The notes beneath the pieces are model-generated. The model did no database searches and was not told the origin of the DNA. It saw only the letters and a program-made list of their open reading frames with translations. This document shows, piece after piece, positions 1 to 9,969 of a stretch of 64,000 bases of DNA. The position numbers were made by a program, and so were the translations under genes. Within the stretch, counting starts at the first letter, position 1, and each line of letters opens with the position of its first letter. The DNA lies in assembly GCA_963971285.1 (NCBI GenBank), contig OZ020248.1, positions 21,907,873 through 21,971,872 of the forward strand, read 5' to 3'. Origin of the DNA: Astropecten irregularis (lineage: Eukaryota > Echinodermata > Asteroidea > Paxillosida > Astropectinidae).

Positions 1-2
1 TG

Positions 3-201
3 GTATGGCCAGTCGAGGCACAATTCTTGAAATCTTTGATGCATGGATCGCCACACACGCCCTCAAAACCTTCTTGGTGCGACTTCTCACCCCAAACAGC
101 AGTACAAATTTTCCTGTTACGTTTTCTTTTCCTGTCATCAGTTCCTCTGTCAGTTTAACACCAAGCTTTTGTTCAGAGTCAGTGGTTGACACGTCAGACA
201 T
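3..201 (-). CDS. Unrecognised partial reading frame at window edge
   Basis: An ATG at 201 opens a minus-strand frame of about 65 codons that runs off the left edge of the window. It contains the basic stretch VRSRTKKVLRACVAIHASK followed by RIVPRLA. I do not recognise the family and see no catalytic motif. It shares orientation with all its neighbours, so it may be one more transposon exon. Low confidence. Confidence 0.25.
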   Translation of the reverse strand, partial: MSDVSTTDSEQKLGVKLTEELMTGKENVTGKFVLLFGVRSRTKKVLRACVAIHASKISRIVPRLAI

Positions 202-448
202 GTTGAAATTGATATGATTTTGTCCCACTAAGCAAACTAAGGCTTCATAGGCTGAAACCCTTCCAGCTCATCCACCTTCAGTGCTGGATCTCTAGGTGAG
301 GTCACGCTGTCTTTCTCCTCCACATGGCCTACTGTGGAGGAGACTGAGAGTTAACTGACTTTGTGCTCAGCAGTAGGATGTTCGGTTGGATATTTTCTAC
401 CTTACTTTCCCCACTCGCCTTTTGGTCAGACATGAGCTTCTGGCAATC

Positions 449-1009
449 TTAACCTGCACCAAGCACTTGCAATAGATTTATTTGGATTTTTAAGTTTATA
501 AGTGATAGATTTCTTCTAAACTTATTATTGGAAATTGGAAATTGTAGTAAGTGCCCAACATGAAATGAATTGACTTTCAGCCTCTTCTGAGCGAGAGCAT
601 CAGTGTCGCTGCCTTCCAATTCAGGGAGGGGGAATACTTCCAAATGGGTGGCTTGCCTAATTGATTTTGAAATCTTTACCAAAGTACATGTACCTGCTGT
701 ATCCATAGTAGGTTTGTAGAGATTTCTCCAAATCCCTGCTTTTGTGGTGTGAGACGGCAAAAGGCAGAGGTCCCCTCATTTGAAAGCAGGTACTCACCCG
801 AGAAGAACGTGGGAATGTTCTTCAGCATAGTTCTCTATTAACCTGAAGATACGAGTGATGTCTTTGTAGGTTAAGAGCCGATCACCCGTCATCCTGCCAC
901 TGGCCTTCTTACATGTATGCCGAGGAGTGAGTCCATTCTTTCTACACCACTTTTGGATGGCACTCACTTTGTCCTTGCTTACTTTAGTTTTTGAATTAAC
1001 GCTTCTTAA
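449..1009 (-). pseudogene. Fragment of an uncharacterised DDE-type transposon protein ('YAEEH...LLPS' family)
   Basis: Read on the minus strand, an apparent exon near 1009 follows a pyrimidine-rich acceptor-like sequence and encodes VSAIQKWCRKNGLTPRHTCK, then IENYAEEHSHVLLG near 800. The same frame continues as VPAFK, then DLCLLPSHTTKAGIWRNLY. I know this order (YAEEH, LPGR-PGFKR, LLPS-TK--W) from large uncharacterised transposase-like proteins of marine invertebrates. Two in-frame TGA codons stand where the family has arginine (LLG-stop-VPAFK-stop-G), so this copy is dead. The remainder to 449 is open but unrecognised. A middle fragment of the same family lies at 4478-4690 in the same orientation, but the order is wrong for one intact gene. 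Family assignment is from memory of the motif pattern. Confidence 0.5.
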
Positions 1010-1320
1010 ATAAAAACATTTTTAACATTGAAGTTCGATAAAAACTTGTAAATACCATCTAGACAACAATAATGACTTATGCATGGAGAAGTCGGAAGCA
1101 CAAATGTTCTTGCCTTTGATGGTATAGGATGGTCGTGTCCTGGTTCATTTCTTTTTTTTCCCTTCTTCTTGAGCTCTGTGTCATGTGGCTAGTATTCATG
1201 CAACACTGGAAGATGTCCATGAAATGGAGCTTTCTTTTAAAATGTTTGCTAAAAAACTAGATGTACTCATGAGCCTTCCCACAAATAGTGCTACATGCAC
1301 TGTAACATGACTTAACTTAC

Positions 1321-1738
1321 TTCCTTCAGTCATGGGGAATGCCACAGAGTTATCTCTCATTCTCCGTAGGGACGAACTGCCATGCGATGTGCTAGGAGTC
1401 AACTGCAGCTCAGGTGAGGATGGTAGTGACGTTGATGGCCTGCTTTCAAGTTGGGGTGACTTGGAGCAGTGGCTCAATGGCTGTGATGACGAGCAATGAT
1501 GTTGGGAAGATGGCCTTATTTGTTCTCGAGTACGGCTTGGTGAATCCTCCTCCGATGATGATAGGTGGGGAGATGGGAAGCCCTCACGGGATGAAGATGG
1601 ATGGTGAGATGGATGATGAGATGGATGATGTTTCCCACCGCTGGAAGGACCACACAGTGTCTTCCGACCAGAGTATTTGCCTGTTCGTGGATGAGGCCTG
1701 GGTAGGGTGGCATGGCTGTGCATAGAACTGTCCTTCAA
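1321..1738 (-). CDS. Ser/Pro/His-rich putative exon
   Basis: A minus-strand open frame of about 140 codons is strikingly rich in Ser, Pro and His, with the repeat HHPSHHPSHHPS around 1600 and an acidic SSSEEDSPS patch. It ends at a good splice-donor sequence (GAA|GTAAGT, donor GT at 1320-1319), which supports an exon rather than chance. Low-complexity linkers of this type occur between the DNA-binding and catalytic parts of transposase-like proteins. It lies just upstream (minus strand) of the fragment at 449-1009, and the two could be exons of one element. No domain is visible and no function is assigned. Confidence 0.35.
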
Positions 1739-1746
1739 ACTCTCCC

Positions 1747-2866
1747 CCTCTAACTCTTCAGGAGAATCTATAATTAAGATTGTGCCAAATTATCACACAC
1801 TTTTATTATCCATAATTCTAGTCTCACTGTCTGCATGTTGTAAAAGTTATCAAGATAATAGCTATACATGGTGTTACCGTGTACGCAGCAAGAATGAGGC
1901 CGGAGGACTCCTTGTGGCGTGTTTTCCCATTTATTTTGCACTCGAAACATGCATTGTAATATGCAGTACATGAAGTAGGTGAAACTAAGGATACAATTAC
2001 AAATATATATAACAAATTAATGAAGAAATAAGTAAATAAACATTCAATATTATGGTGGTCACGTTCCGACCTGGGCGGGCAAACGTAGCAAGACACATAA
2101 TTATTTAAACACAATTAATCAAACGATTTCACAGCCAAAGGTAAGAAAAATGAAATATATATTACTTACAAATCGTTTACGGGAAAAGTGCCACAATGCA
2201 CACACGGTGTAGTATTCTGGGTTTAACGGCAGTTTTCTGGGTTAGGCTGACTACGGATTAAACGAAACACACGCAACACGGACAGGAACTAAAATGAAGG
2301 TTCTAGACCCGTACGCTAAAGGCTGCCTGCTGCGCCCTACCCGGGAGCACCGAAGCATATACCATTTATATAAGGCTGAATACACACAAGAATGTAAGTA
2401 TTGGGGACATGCAAATTAGGAATAGGGTCTGAATAATGAATATATTAATGATGTCGACAAAACTTTCCCGGAAAGATGGAGGACTTATGAATGCCTTCTC
2501 TCTGTTATTGCCGCTTCTAATCATTTTTTCAATTAGAGGTTTTATACTCTTCTCTCTTGATGACTCTACATGGAAGAAAACACGGAATCAAACTGATTTT
2601 TTACAAGCAGAATCTTTACAAAGATTAAAAACAACTAATTAAGAAAAAGGCACAAACTGATTTACCACTTTTTCGTCTCTTGGGTGCATGATGTTGTTCT
2701 TCATCAACTCCATCCTCCTTTAAGAGATCAAAAAGAATTTCGGTCGTTGTTTTACTCATTTCTGGTTAAATACACCATTTCAGGTGGAAACATACCCTGT
2801 AAGTTATATGTAAATCTGTGAACATTTTTGTTTTGGTTTCTTACCAAAGTATTATACTACCTTTAA
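1747..2866. other. No gene recognised
   Basis: AT-rich sequence with only short, compositionally ordinary open frames on both strands. I see no transposase motif, RNA gene or ordered repeat. It separates the Ser/Pro-rich exon from the Tc1 fragment. Confidence 0.5.
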
Positions 2867-3526
2867 TCATAATGTGCAGGTTTTTATCATTGTAGGACTA
2901 GATTGAACATCATGGCTAAAATAATTGTTTGATTGAATGAAGTTTGATTGTGGAAGGCGTACCTTTGGGTCATTGTCTTTCATGAACCGGTGTCCATCTG
3001 GATAATGCCTGTTCACAAATGGTTTCAACCCCTCCTCAAGTATTCTGTCGGTATAAAAAGTTCTCTCCATAATCCAGTCGAAAATGAGGAGCTTTGAGGC
3101 GCCATTAGATGCCTCCCCAAACACGAACTTTGGTTGGATGTTTTGCCCACGGCTTTAGTTTTCTCCAACCTTTATCGGTAATCTTACAAGATTTTATCCT
3201 CGCGTGGCGGTCCATCTGTACGGAGGATTCATCGCTAAACACAATATCTTTAAAATGTTTGTTTGTATCTAAGCATCTTTTTGCGTACTCAATGTGGGTA
3301 AGTTTATTCTCCAGGCAAATCAGTTGGCAGTATTTTGCCCCAGTCTTTACCCATCTAAGGCGCCTTCTCCACCTCTTAATTGTGGTAAGGGAAAACACTT
3401 TCTTTGTTTTTTCAAGTAGTACACGACGGAGATCAGTTGCCGTTGATTCAAGTGTTTTCGACTTTTCTCGATGATCCGTAGATGACAGCGATTCATACGT
3501 GGCCGCCGTCCTGATCGTCGTCGTCC
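2867..3526 (-). pseudogene. Tc1-type transposase fragment
   Basis: DDE transposase of the Tc1/mariner superfamily. Reading right to left: a DNA-binding-region helix around STATDLRRVLLEKTKKVFS; the RRLRWVKTGAKY linker; the first catalytic aspartate in KDIVFSDESSVQM near 3210; the conserved KVRVWGGI near 3110; then the second catalytic aspartate in MKDNDPK near 2965. A frame change near 3110-3124 separates the two halves, the first helix-turn-helix is missing, and no third catalytic residue is found. After DNDPK the sequence is GGTACG, which could be a splice donor or decay. The fragment starts exactly where the neighbouring 'VCVCTIHQN' family stops (3527), so the upstream junction is a chimera. 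Dead copy. Confidence 0.8.
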
Positions 3527-4015
3527 ATTTTGGTGAATAGTACAAACACATACAGAGTGTGTTCCATTAGATCCAGCAAGGATGCACTGCTTTGGCCGAA
3601 GTTCAGCAAATTTTGAAAATCCAATGTTTAGATCAGGATGTTTATCCTTGAAAAGTTTGAATGCTTCTCTAAGATCACAGAGAACGAGATGTTTCTGGAG
3701 ATGTTTCTTCTCACCGTCAACTGTAACAGATACAAAGTCTTTCATGCCAGGCATTTGCCTGCTGACAGATTCAGACAAATGCAAGTTTTCTAACAGTTTT
3801 CTCTATTTCCAGCGGAAGAGATTTTCCAGATTTGGGATTGACAGAACTCCTTGTTTAATCGCCAGCTTTCTGGCTTGTCTGGCCGTGTAATTTGATGTGT
3901 CAAATTCTTCTGCTTTTTTGTTGATGCTCCAGCTCAAGGGCAGTACAGTCAAAACTTGTACTTTCTTGCTCTTCTTGGTCAAAGAGTGGAATTTCTGCTT
4001 CAACTGCTCAATCAT
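3527..4015 (-). pseudogene. Uncharacterised 'SGTHSVCVCTIHQN' family fragment
   Basis: Minus-strand frame with the blocks VLTVLPLSWSI, SNYTARQARKLAIKQGVLS, SRQMPGMKDFVSV, GFSKFAELRPKQCILAG and GTHSVCVCTIHQN in the order I remember for a widespread invertebrate protein family of unknown function, probably transposon-derived. The two halves (3803-4015 and 3527-3784) share one frame and are separated by a single in-frame TAG near 3804, so this is nearly intact but broken. Homology ends abruptly after HQN, where Tc1 sequence begins. The rest of the family's protein is absent. The N-terminal side may continue as the acidic and Ser-rich frame at 4012-4251, but I cannot confirm that. Confidence 0.55.
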
Positions 4016-4186
4016 TTCTTTTCCATCATCAGTGAACTGCTTTCCTGATGCAATTTCTTTGGTATTTCCTCAGTGCTTTCTGTCATCGGGCCCGCTTGAA
4101 CACCACCGGTAGATAATTTCCCAAGCAAGAACATAATTTGTTCTTGTATGTCCAGGGCACTCAATAGGAGACTTTTGGAGAGTTGG

Positions 4187-4250
4187 TCTTGAGTCAACAG
4201 CGCACGCGCACGCACGCGCAATACAAGGCACGCATGCTCACAATTGCGCA
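4187..4250. repeat. Truncated copy of the 112-bp GC-rich MITE
   Basis: The sequence starting TTGAGTCAACAGCGCACGCG and ending CATGCTCACAATTGCG matches the interior and one arm of the complete palindromic element at 8519-8630. The second inverted arm is missing here. Confidence 0.55.
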
Positions 4251-4477
4251 AGAAATTGATACAATCTCCGATGCATCTGAGCCATCGTTGCTGTGGACCA
4301 ATATAAAAAAAATTAGTGAAAGCCAGGGTTGTTCTTTTTTTTTCTGATAGGAAAAAAATACAATAAGATGAATTTGTATATTGAAATCTGATTGTTTTTT
4401 ATTTACATGTATATAAGATTTGTATCACTGCAATTGCCACATTGTAAGTGCGCTGTATGTTCACCTAAACCATACTG

Positions 4478-4690
4478 CTAAAAGAAATGGATGAGATAGC
4501 TTATTACGGCATTACTACCCTTTGAGATGAGCACAGACTCATCTACCAGGTAGTTCACCTGCTTCGTCACCCCCTCACAATGAACTCCAAAAATGCCAAG
4601 CTTTCTTGGGGTTAAAAAATACACAGGTCCAGGTTGTATAGAATCTGCAGGGTAATGCACCTGTTGTGCATAATGGAAAGAGTAGTGCAT
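4478..4690 (-). pseudogene. Fragment of 'HYP-D---QPGP-YF-TPRK' transposase-like family
   Basis: The 70-codon frame contains MHYSFHYAQQVHYPADS, IQPGPVYFLTPRK, FGVHCEG and QVNYLVDES, blocks I know from a large uncharacterised transposase-like family in marine invertebrates. In that family this segment precedes a conserved aspartate-bearing 'DNC-GQNKN' motif, which is absent here. The fragment at 449-1009 looks like the N-terminal part of the same family, but on the minus strand it lies downstream of this piece, so they are separate copies or rearranged. No start codon or intron could be justified. Confidence 0.55.
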
Positions 4691-4739
4691 GACACCGACT
4701 CTACCCTCACATGCCTAATGTACTTAGGTTTCGTAGCTA

Positions 4740-4941
4740 CTTAATATAATTATGTGTTTGGCAATTGTCTTTTTGGATCTCTTAATGCTCTTTTGTTGTT
4801 GTTGTTTGTTTTTCCTAATGGTTAATTGTTATTGTCGTATTTGTTTAAACACTATTTTGTATTTGTTATACTTTTGTAAGCCAACGAAGAGAATTTCCTA
4901 TTTTGGACCAATAAATGAATGAATGAATGAATGAATGAATG
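4740..4941 (+). mobile_element. 3' end of a non-LTR retrotransposon with (TGAA)n tail
   Basis: T-rich 3'-UTR-like sequence passes through GAAGAGAATTTCCTA and an AATAAA-type signal (CCAATAAATGAATG) into about seven TGAA repeats at 4915-4941. LINE insertions commonly end in such short tandem tails. No coding sequence of the element is present, as expected for a strongly 5'-truncated copy. It is the only oriented TE remnant I found on the plus strand. Confidence 0.5.
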
Positions 4942-5102
4942 TGGCCCAAGATGGCTGACCCTTTGCACCTCTGATGTTGATTTAGCCGTCTGACTGCTGT
5001 ACAAGTCTGTGGTAGAATGTCCTCTCTCAGTCCACTTGCTGGAGGTGTGCTTATTGCTGCATACAACGAGACTGCCTCTCAGTATCGGGCAGGTGAGCAG
5101 AC

Positions 5103-5909
5103 TTATACACCAAGCTGTTGTTTGTTTGGTGCTACTATCGGTATGTGCGTACCATCAATAGCACCAGCTACTTGAGGAAACCCCTACATGTACCTCGTCT
5201 CGAGACCATGTACAATGTCTAGCAGGTCATTATCTTTAGGAAATGCTAGATATTCTCATTTTAAGACTTGTACAATTGCCGCTGTAACCTGATGTACAAT
5301 GTTAAAAGCCGTAGCCCTCCCAACTCCAAACAAAGTTGCAATTGTCAAATTTTCTACGTTTGTGGCCAGCCTCCAAAGGGTGATGGCGGCGCTGTTTAGC
5401 CACTGGAATGGATCGTCGAAATCGTGTGTTTTTCTTGGGCAGAACGGGTTGCAACCTAAAACCAAGAAGGTCTGCCTGTTCATCCTGAAGTGTTCCCTCC
5501 ATTCTGCATCGCTCAGGTTACGGATCATCTCGTCCCACACTGCCGGCATTCTCGGTTTCATCCACACCATCCTGTCAACAGGTTTTTGTTCTTCAGCTTT
5601 CGCTGTAGCCAGCATCAACACTAGCGTGGCATACCTTCGTCTTGAAAACAATGCACTCCATTGCATTGTACGGCAGTCAGAGCGAAGCAGTCCTCGAATT
5701 TGGATTTCCTCAATTTTGTCTTGTTTTTCCAGGTATCGAAACCGAAGCTGTGCCAGAAACATAGGCAGAATCAGGCCTAAAATCATAGCGAATTGCTCTA
5801 GAACTTCATTGAAGGCACCAGAAATCTTCTTTTGCATGTGTGAACCACAAAACTTTTTACTTTGAAAAGAAATTAACTTTATTTTATTGGACCCTCCACA
5901 AAAGTACAC
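5103..5909 (-). pseudogene. PIF/Harbinger nuclease (HARBI1-like), broken
   Basis: Minus-strand frame with the N-terminal nuclease region of PIF/Harbinger transposases: WREHFRMNRQTFLVLGCNPF, then ITLWRLATNVENLTIATLFG and VGRATAFNIVHQVTAAIVQV. The frame continues past TGA and TAG stops as EYLAFPKDNDLLDIVHGLET and GFPQVAGAIDGTHIPIVAP; the last motif carries the first catalytic aspartate (GAIDGTH). It then ends at TAA near 5103, and the later catalytic residues are not found. Two nonsense codons in an otherwise continuous frame indicate fairly recent death. The start is uncertain: the region from 5909 to about 5650 is plausible N-terminus but not diagnostic. Confidence 0.75.
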
Positions 5910-5949
5910 TCATTTATAATGATTAATATTATAATAACCTCCTTAAACC

Positions 5950-6249
5950 CTCAAAGAATCTGCAGCCTTCCTGCACTTACCATTGATGCTTTCTCTTATC
6001 ATTTTCTCCATTTTCCCATCACTAAAATCCCTTGGGAATTCAATAATGGCTTGGGTCATTATTTCTCTACCAGCATTTCCCATTGTACACTTTCCCTCCA
6101 TGGTAGTTGCACCTTGCTAGCTCATCAACAGGGAAAACCTTCCCTACAAGTTTCAAAACAAAGTGCCGCGGATTGTTAGACTTGACATATATGTCATCAA
6201 ATACCTCCTTCAATAATATCATTGAATTGTCCTTAGATCCAATGACCAC
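5950..6249 (-). pseudogene. BEN-domain-like fragment
   Basis: The minus-strand frame around 6067-6249 reads LLKEVFDDIYVKSNNPRHFV, then LKLVGKVFPVDELARCNYHG and GKVYNG. It continues after a frameshift with GREIMTQAIIEFPRDFSDGK and a basic C-terminal stretch. The pattern (F-D-IY-R---PR--A--L---VF--EEL) resembles the BEN DNA-binding domain, common in invertebrate transposon proteins. Assignment is tentative, and the copy is frameshifted. Confidence 0.4.
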
Positions 6250-6369
6250 TCAGTTTGGCTCTCTGCTCCCTTCTTGGCGTGACGGCAGCCTTTCAAACCT
6301 AGAAACAGACCTTGGCAGTTACAACTCTATCCAAAATCATGTCATTGTTTTGACATTGTGGGGCATTGT

Positions 6370-6684
6370 CAAATTGTGACGCCATAAAATAGTCTGACAC
6401 CCACCGTCCTCTTGCATCCTGCAAGCCACATCTGGATGCTGTTCATGACTTGGAAAATGTTGAGCACCTTTGGTTTACACACAAAGCAGATGATCGAAAT
6501 GTTTGCACCAATTATTGGAGCAACCTTTTTCAGACGACCTTTCACCATTGTTCTGTTTTACTTCATGAGGGCCCCTTTTAGCATGATTGAAAGCATCGGG
6601 CATGTCTTGTTGATTTCATCCAAGACTTGTTTCCATGAGAAATTGATCATTTCCTCTGCTGCAGATTTTCCTCTGGGAACTTGA
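6370..6684 (-). pseudogene. Uncharacterised TE-protein segment ('W--VL-EI---CP')
   Basis: The minus-strand frame reads SWKQVLDEINKTCPMLSIML, then after a stop VKGRLKKVAPIIGANISIIC and LNIFQVMNSIQMWLAGCKR. In uncharacterised TE proteins I remember, a 'W--LL-EM---CP-L' block is followed by 'I-PI-GMI---RN----L--VNSLLL--GC'. One in-frame TAA near 6553 breaks it. It has no catalytic motif of its own, and the family's function is unknown to me. Confidence 0.35.
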
Positions 6685-7029
6685 CTGGAAACCAGCAACC
6701 AAAACTGCAGCAGTGCACGACACGTAGTACTACTTCATGCTTACACAATGTATGCAACGTATAACACATTCTGAATTTGTTAAGGAGAGTGGTGATACAT
6801 TCTTTCTTACAATGTACACTAGATATAATTGCATCCACAAGTATCTTGATAGGCTTAAATACATCTGCTAATTTATGTATGTTCTCTGCTTTAAATACCT
6901 TATCAATGTCAGATCCATCTAAGGCTCAACTATGATATACTGCTCTGTAACCAACTACAGCTACAGACTGATGGAATAATAATTGTCTGGTGTTGAATGT
7001 CCCGTTGTACAATATACACTTATATATAA

Positions 7030-7233
7030 TCTTTTTCAGGCACAGCCACAGCCACACAAACAGATGGTGTGAAATATACTTACACCCAAAGATGGCCTAT
7101 GTAACTATACAAATAATTTGAGGGGGCTTAGGAAAATGTAGTTCATTACTTTCAACTATTTTCAGCCATATCTCGTTCCGAAAGTGCGCATCCACCCAGA
7201 GGTCTTCTTTGTCGAGTTTCTTATGGATGAGCT
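7030..7233 (-). repeat. Diverged copy of the exon region at 57603-57808
   Basis: About 200 bp beginning CACAGCCACACAAACAGATG and ending TTTCTTATGGATGAGCTG is shared with 57603-57808, with small indels. On the minus strand it corresponds to the end of the 'IHKKLDKEDLWEDAHFRNEI' exon plus its donor and flanking intron. The coding part is cut short here: after GAGCTG the two loci diverge. Confidence 0.75.
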
Positions 7234-7739
7234 GAACAATGTCACTGTGATGTCACTTTTTGACCAACCATGGGTAATGTTTCATATAGAGTCGCACGAA
7301 AATATTCTTTCGAAGCGGTGACGTCACCAACGGCTGAAGTTGGTCAATCACGAGCACGCAAGATCACTGTGAGGGCGCTCATCTTTTTTTCCCTTGTATG
7401 GGCGATTGTAAAACTTGTGAATCCTGTTTGATCAAGGAAGACTTTTCCTGCTTAAGCAAATTTTGTGCTTAAGCAGCTCTATGAAATTGGCCCTGGGGTA
7501 ATGAAGTGCTTATCATTGATGTACTTACTGTACATGTAGCTTGGATCTGTGGTATCGTTTGCTACCTTAATGTCCATGTGTCTTTGTTGGTATTTACTCT
7601 TACATGTATACAGTGGGTTCCAATGTTTTTACAGAGAGTTTTGGCTTGTGATGCACACATTATTTGCATATCAACTATTTTGGAATGTCTTTCAGGGAGT
7701 TTGAGTTAAACATAATGGAAAACTCAAAATTACAATTTG

Positions 7740-8010
7740 TTTTGTCAAATACCTTTGACGTGTTTCCCCATACGTTTCACATTTTTCCTCAGTCTCTTCC
7801 ACGGCAATACCGCAGGCTGCCTTTTCCCTTCGGTTGTCATCCTTCACTCTGTCTTTCAGAATGTGTGATTCGATTATGCACTGCTCTTGAATCTACATCC
7901 AGATTCCGATTCTGCATTGCAGCAGCCACAGCCTTCCATGCATTGCCCCTAGCGGCTGTTCACTTTCTTGTTAGGAACATGCTGGCAATGGTTACTTCCC
8001 CAATCAGGAT
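7740..8010 (-). pseudogene. Myb/SANT-like DNA-binding fragment (Harbinger ORF2 type)
   Basis: The minus-strand reading FLTRKWTAARGNAWKAVAAA, VDSRAVHNRITHSERQSE and, after a frameshift near 7840, KAACGIAVEETEEKCETYGE matches the helix pattern of Myb/SANT-like proteins that accompany Harbinger nucleases (RG--W--VA--L------VS-RAVR-R, then E-ASGI--EE-E). No start codon is visible, and the copy is frameshifted. Such proteins bind the transposon ends. It is likely a relic of the same superfamily as 5103-5909, though not necessarily the same copy. Confidence 0.45.
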
Positions 8011-8249
8011 CTAGAGTCAGTTACATTGTCCCACTGCATGCTGAATGATAAGAAACAAAATGATTCAAGTTGAGCAGTACATACCAAAAGGAATTTCTAT
8101 TTGAAGTACATGATACATAATATAACAACAACAAATTTTCCTTTAATTTTTTTTCTTCTTAAAAGTAACCTTGTCATGGAAACATTCATAAAAGACTACC
8201 ATATGCACCCTCGAACATGATGCAAATAGTTGCAAGCTTACTTGGATGC

Positions 8250-8995
8250 ATCACCCGCTGCTTTCCGCCTGGGATGAGCTGGCTGGAGATGTCAGGAGAA
8301 GTCTTAGTAGTGCTTCAACTTGAACTTGTGGAAACATCCCACAAACTTGTGGAAGCATATCTTTGAAGACCTGTCTGTACGATAGGTTGAATCGTAGGAT
8401 TGGGTTTGAAGCACACGTCTGAAGATAAGTCTTCAGCCTCAGCATACGTTTTGGCCAAAGCGTTGGCTCTGGCGCATTTAACTCTCAGCTCAAGTTCACG
8501 CTTTTTTCTGTTGAAGACTGGAGAACCAGTCTTCAAGTCAACAGCACACACGCGTACGCATGCGCAAAACAATGCGCGCATGCTCACAATTGCGAGTGCG
8601 TCCGCTGTTGACTTGAAGACTGGTTCTCCAAAGTATCCCATTACCCTGTACCATTTCCCTCAACTCATCTCTGGTGTGCTTCACAGAATCTGGACTGGAG
8701 TCTGTGTTGACACCGACGTTCATCCACGCCAATCCAAATCTTGGGTCAAGAACAGCAGCCAGCATATACACCTTATCAATGAATGGCTCATATTGTGGCT
8801 GCCAGCTGAAGGTTCTGTCATCAAACAGTTCTGGAAGATGCCCCTGAACTGTGGGTGAAGGGATGTTATCAGGGCATTAATGATGGGCCTGCAGTGTCTG
8901 TCACTAGCTCTCTTCTTCTTTAGGTGTGAGTTAAGGTCCACAGTAGGAAGAACAAAAGTAATCGTAACCACCTGGTCACCTGCAATTGAAATCAT
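8250..8995 (-). pseudogene. hAT transposase C-terminal region, interrupted by a MITE
   Basis: The minus strand reads ITFVLPTVDLNSHLKKKR (matching the hAT pre-dimerisation 'S-V-P-L-DL--HL'), then MYMLAAVLDPRFGLAWMNVG (the diagnostic hAT 'A--LDPRFK' block) near 8770. After the MITE it continues as LELRVKCARANALAKTYAEA. The palindromic 112-bp element at 8519-8630 lies within the coding region, so insertion followed death or caused it. Catalytic aspartates lie further upstream in hAT proteins and are not seen. Confidence 0.6.
8519..8630. mobile_element. 112-bp palindromic MITE with GC-rich centre
   Basis: A 27-bp inverted repeat, starting TGGAGAACCAGTCTTCAAGT and ending CAACAGC, bounds a core of alternating purine-pyrimidine sequence (CACACACGCGTACGCATGCG). 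The left arm also contains its own GAAGACTGG/CCAGTCTTC palindrome. The element interrupts hAT coding sequence. No convincing target duplication is visible. A truncated relative is at 4187-4250. Confidence 0.7.
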
Positions 8996-9530
8996 CCTCC
9001 TTCTCTTCCATCATATGCTGGAGAGCATAACCCTGACTGACTGACACACTTTCCTCGTCCATCATTGCAGCTATCTTGGTGCAGAGAGCAGCATTCTTTT
9101 GCTTTAGGGTCTTGTCTTCGACCTTAAGCAGTTTCACCTTCTTCTGCAGATCAGCACTCGAGAGAACATCATTTCTGATATGTGATGAGGTGGAAATCTC
9201 CCGAGACATTGCTCCTGGAAGACAAGATGTCATCACTGTCAAGTCCACCTTAAATATCACACATACCTCACACTGGCTTGCTGGCTTCGGAATAAGCAGA
9301 CGGCATTTCTTGTGCCAAACTGTGGCATAAGGGTGGAATTGCACAAAATCATTCCCAGTTATGGTGGTGGTAATCTGACCTGGGCTTTCATTGGCCTTGA
9401 CTAGTTTCTTGAAATCTGGGTTGCCAATACAGGTGATGTAGTTTTCTAGAGTTGTCATCAGATTAGATACATACTGAACATCAGCTGAAACTGATAGCTC
9501 CTCAAAACCTCTACAGCCAGATTCCTTCAC
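8996..9530 (-). pseudogene. Cys-pair/coiled-coil TE protein, copy 1 ('CRLL----C-VC')
   Basis: The minus strand reads VQYVSNLMTTLENYITCIGN, PDFKKLVKANES, then ATVWHKKCRLL and SQCEVCVIFKVDL, followed by a predicted coiled coil (DLQKKVKLLKVEDKTLKQKN through AAMMDEESVSV). The same order (C-GN-DF--LI, a -TVRH--C-LL block, C-x2-C, then a heptad-rich segment ending in --ESV-L) recurs at 49974-51263 and 58426-59821. I have seen this architecture in unnamed invertebrate TE proteins; the Cys pair could bind zinc. Function unknown. It abuts the hAT fragment, and both share the SLHP/LNSHL-side junction near 8990. Confidence 0.5.
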
Positions 9531-9969
9531 GTCAATATCACAGACTTTGACTTTGAGATCAAATCCTCAGCCACCAAGATCTCCATCTCTGGACAACCAC
9601 TGCTGCCATAATACACAATCTTCGCACGATTGGAACCACGCCATAAAAAAAATGATGAATTGGATCCAAGAACGCAACAGTGTTTTCCTTCCACACTCCA
9701 CTTTTGTAAGTGAGTGTTGAGGTCAAGGACCACTGGTACCATCTTATCTCCTGGATTGTGAGAAAAATGAAAGAAATAAGAGAACTAAACAAACACAAAT
9801 TTTGTGGGGGGATGGAGATCCCCACTCCTGCTTACTAGGGAGCATGTTGCGAAACTCTTGGGTGTCACATAACTCCCTAATGGGCTTGGCATCATATCCT
9901 GCTATCTTTAGCAGAGAGCGGATCTGGTGGTATGTTGAATTCCAGAGATACGTTATGTTCTTTACGTTA

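Noticed and set aside
1414..1725. Met-rich plus-strand frame (MDGEMDDEMDD)
   Set aside because: It is the complement of the Ser/Pro/His-rich minus frame, which has a splice donor and better composition.
5299..5865. 188-codon plus-strand frame
   Set aside because: Antisense shadow of the Harbinger nuclease, whose motifs are on the minus strand.
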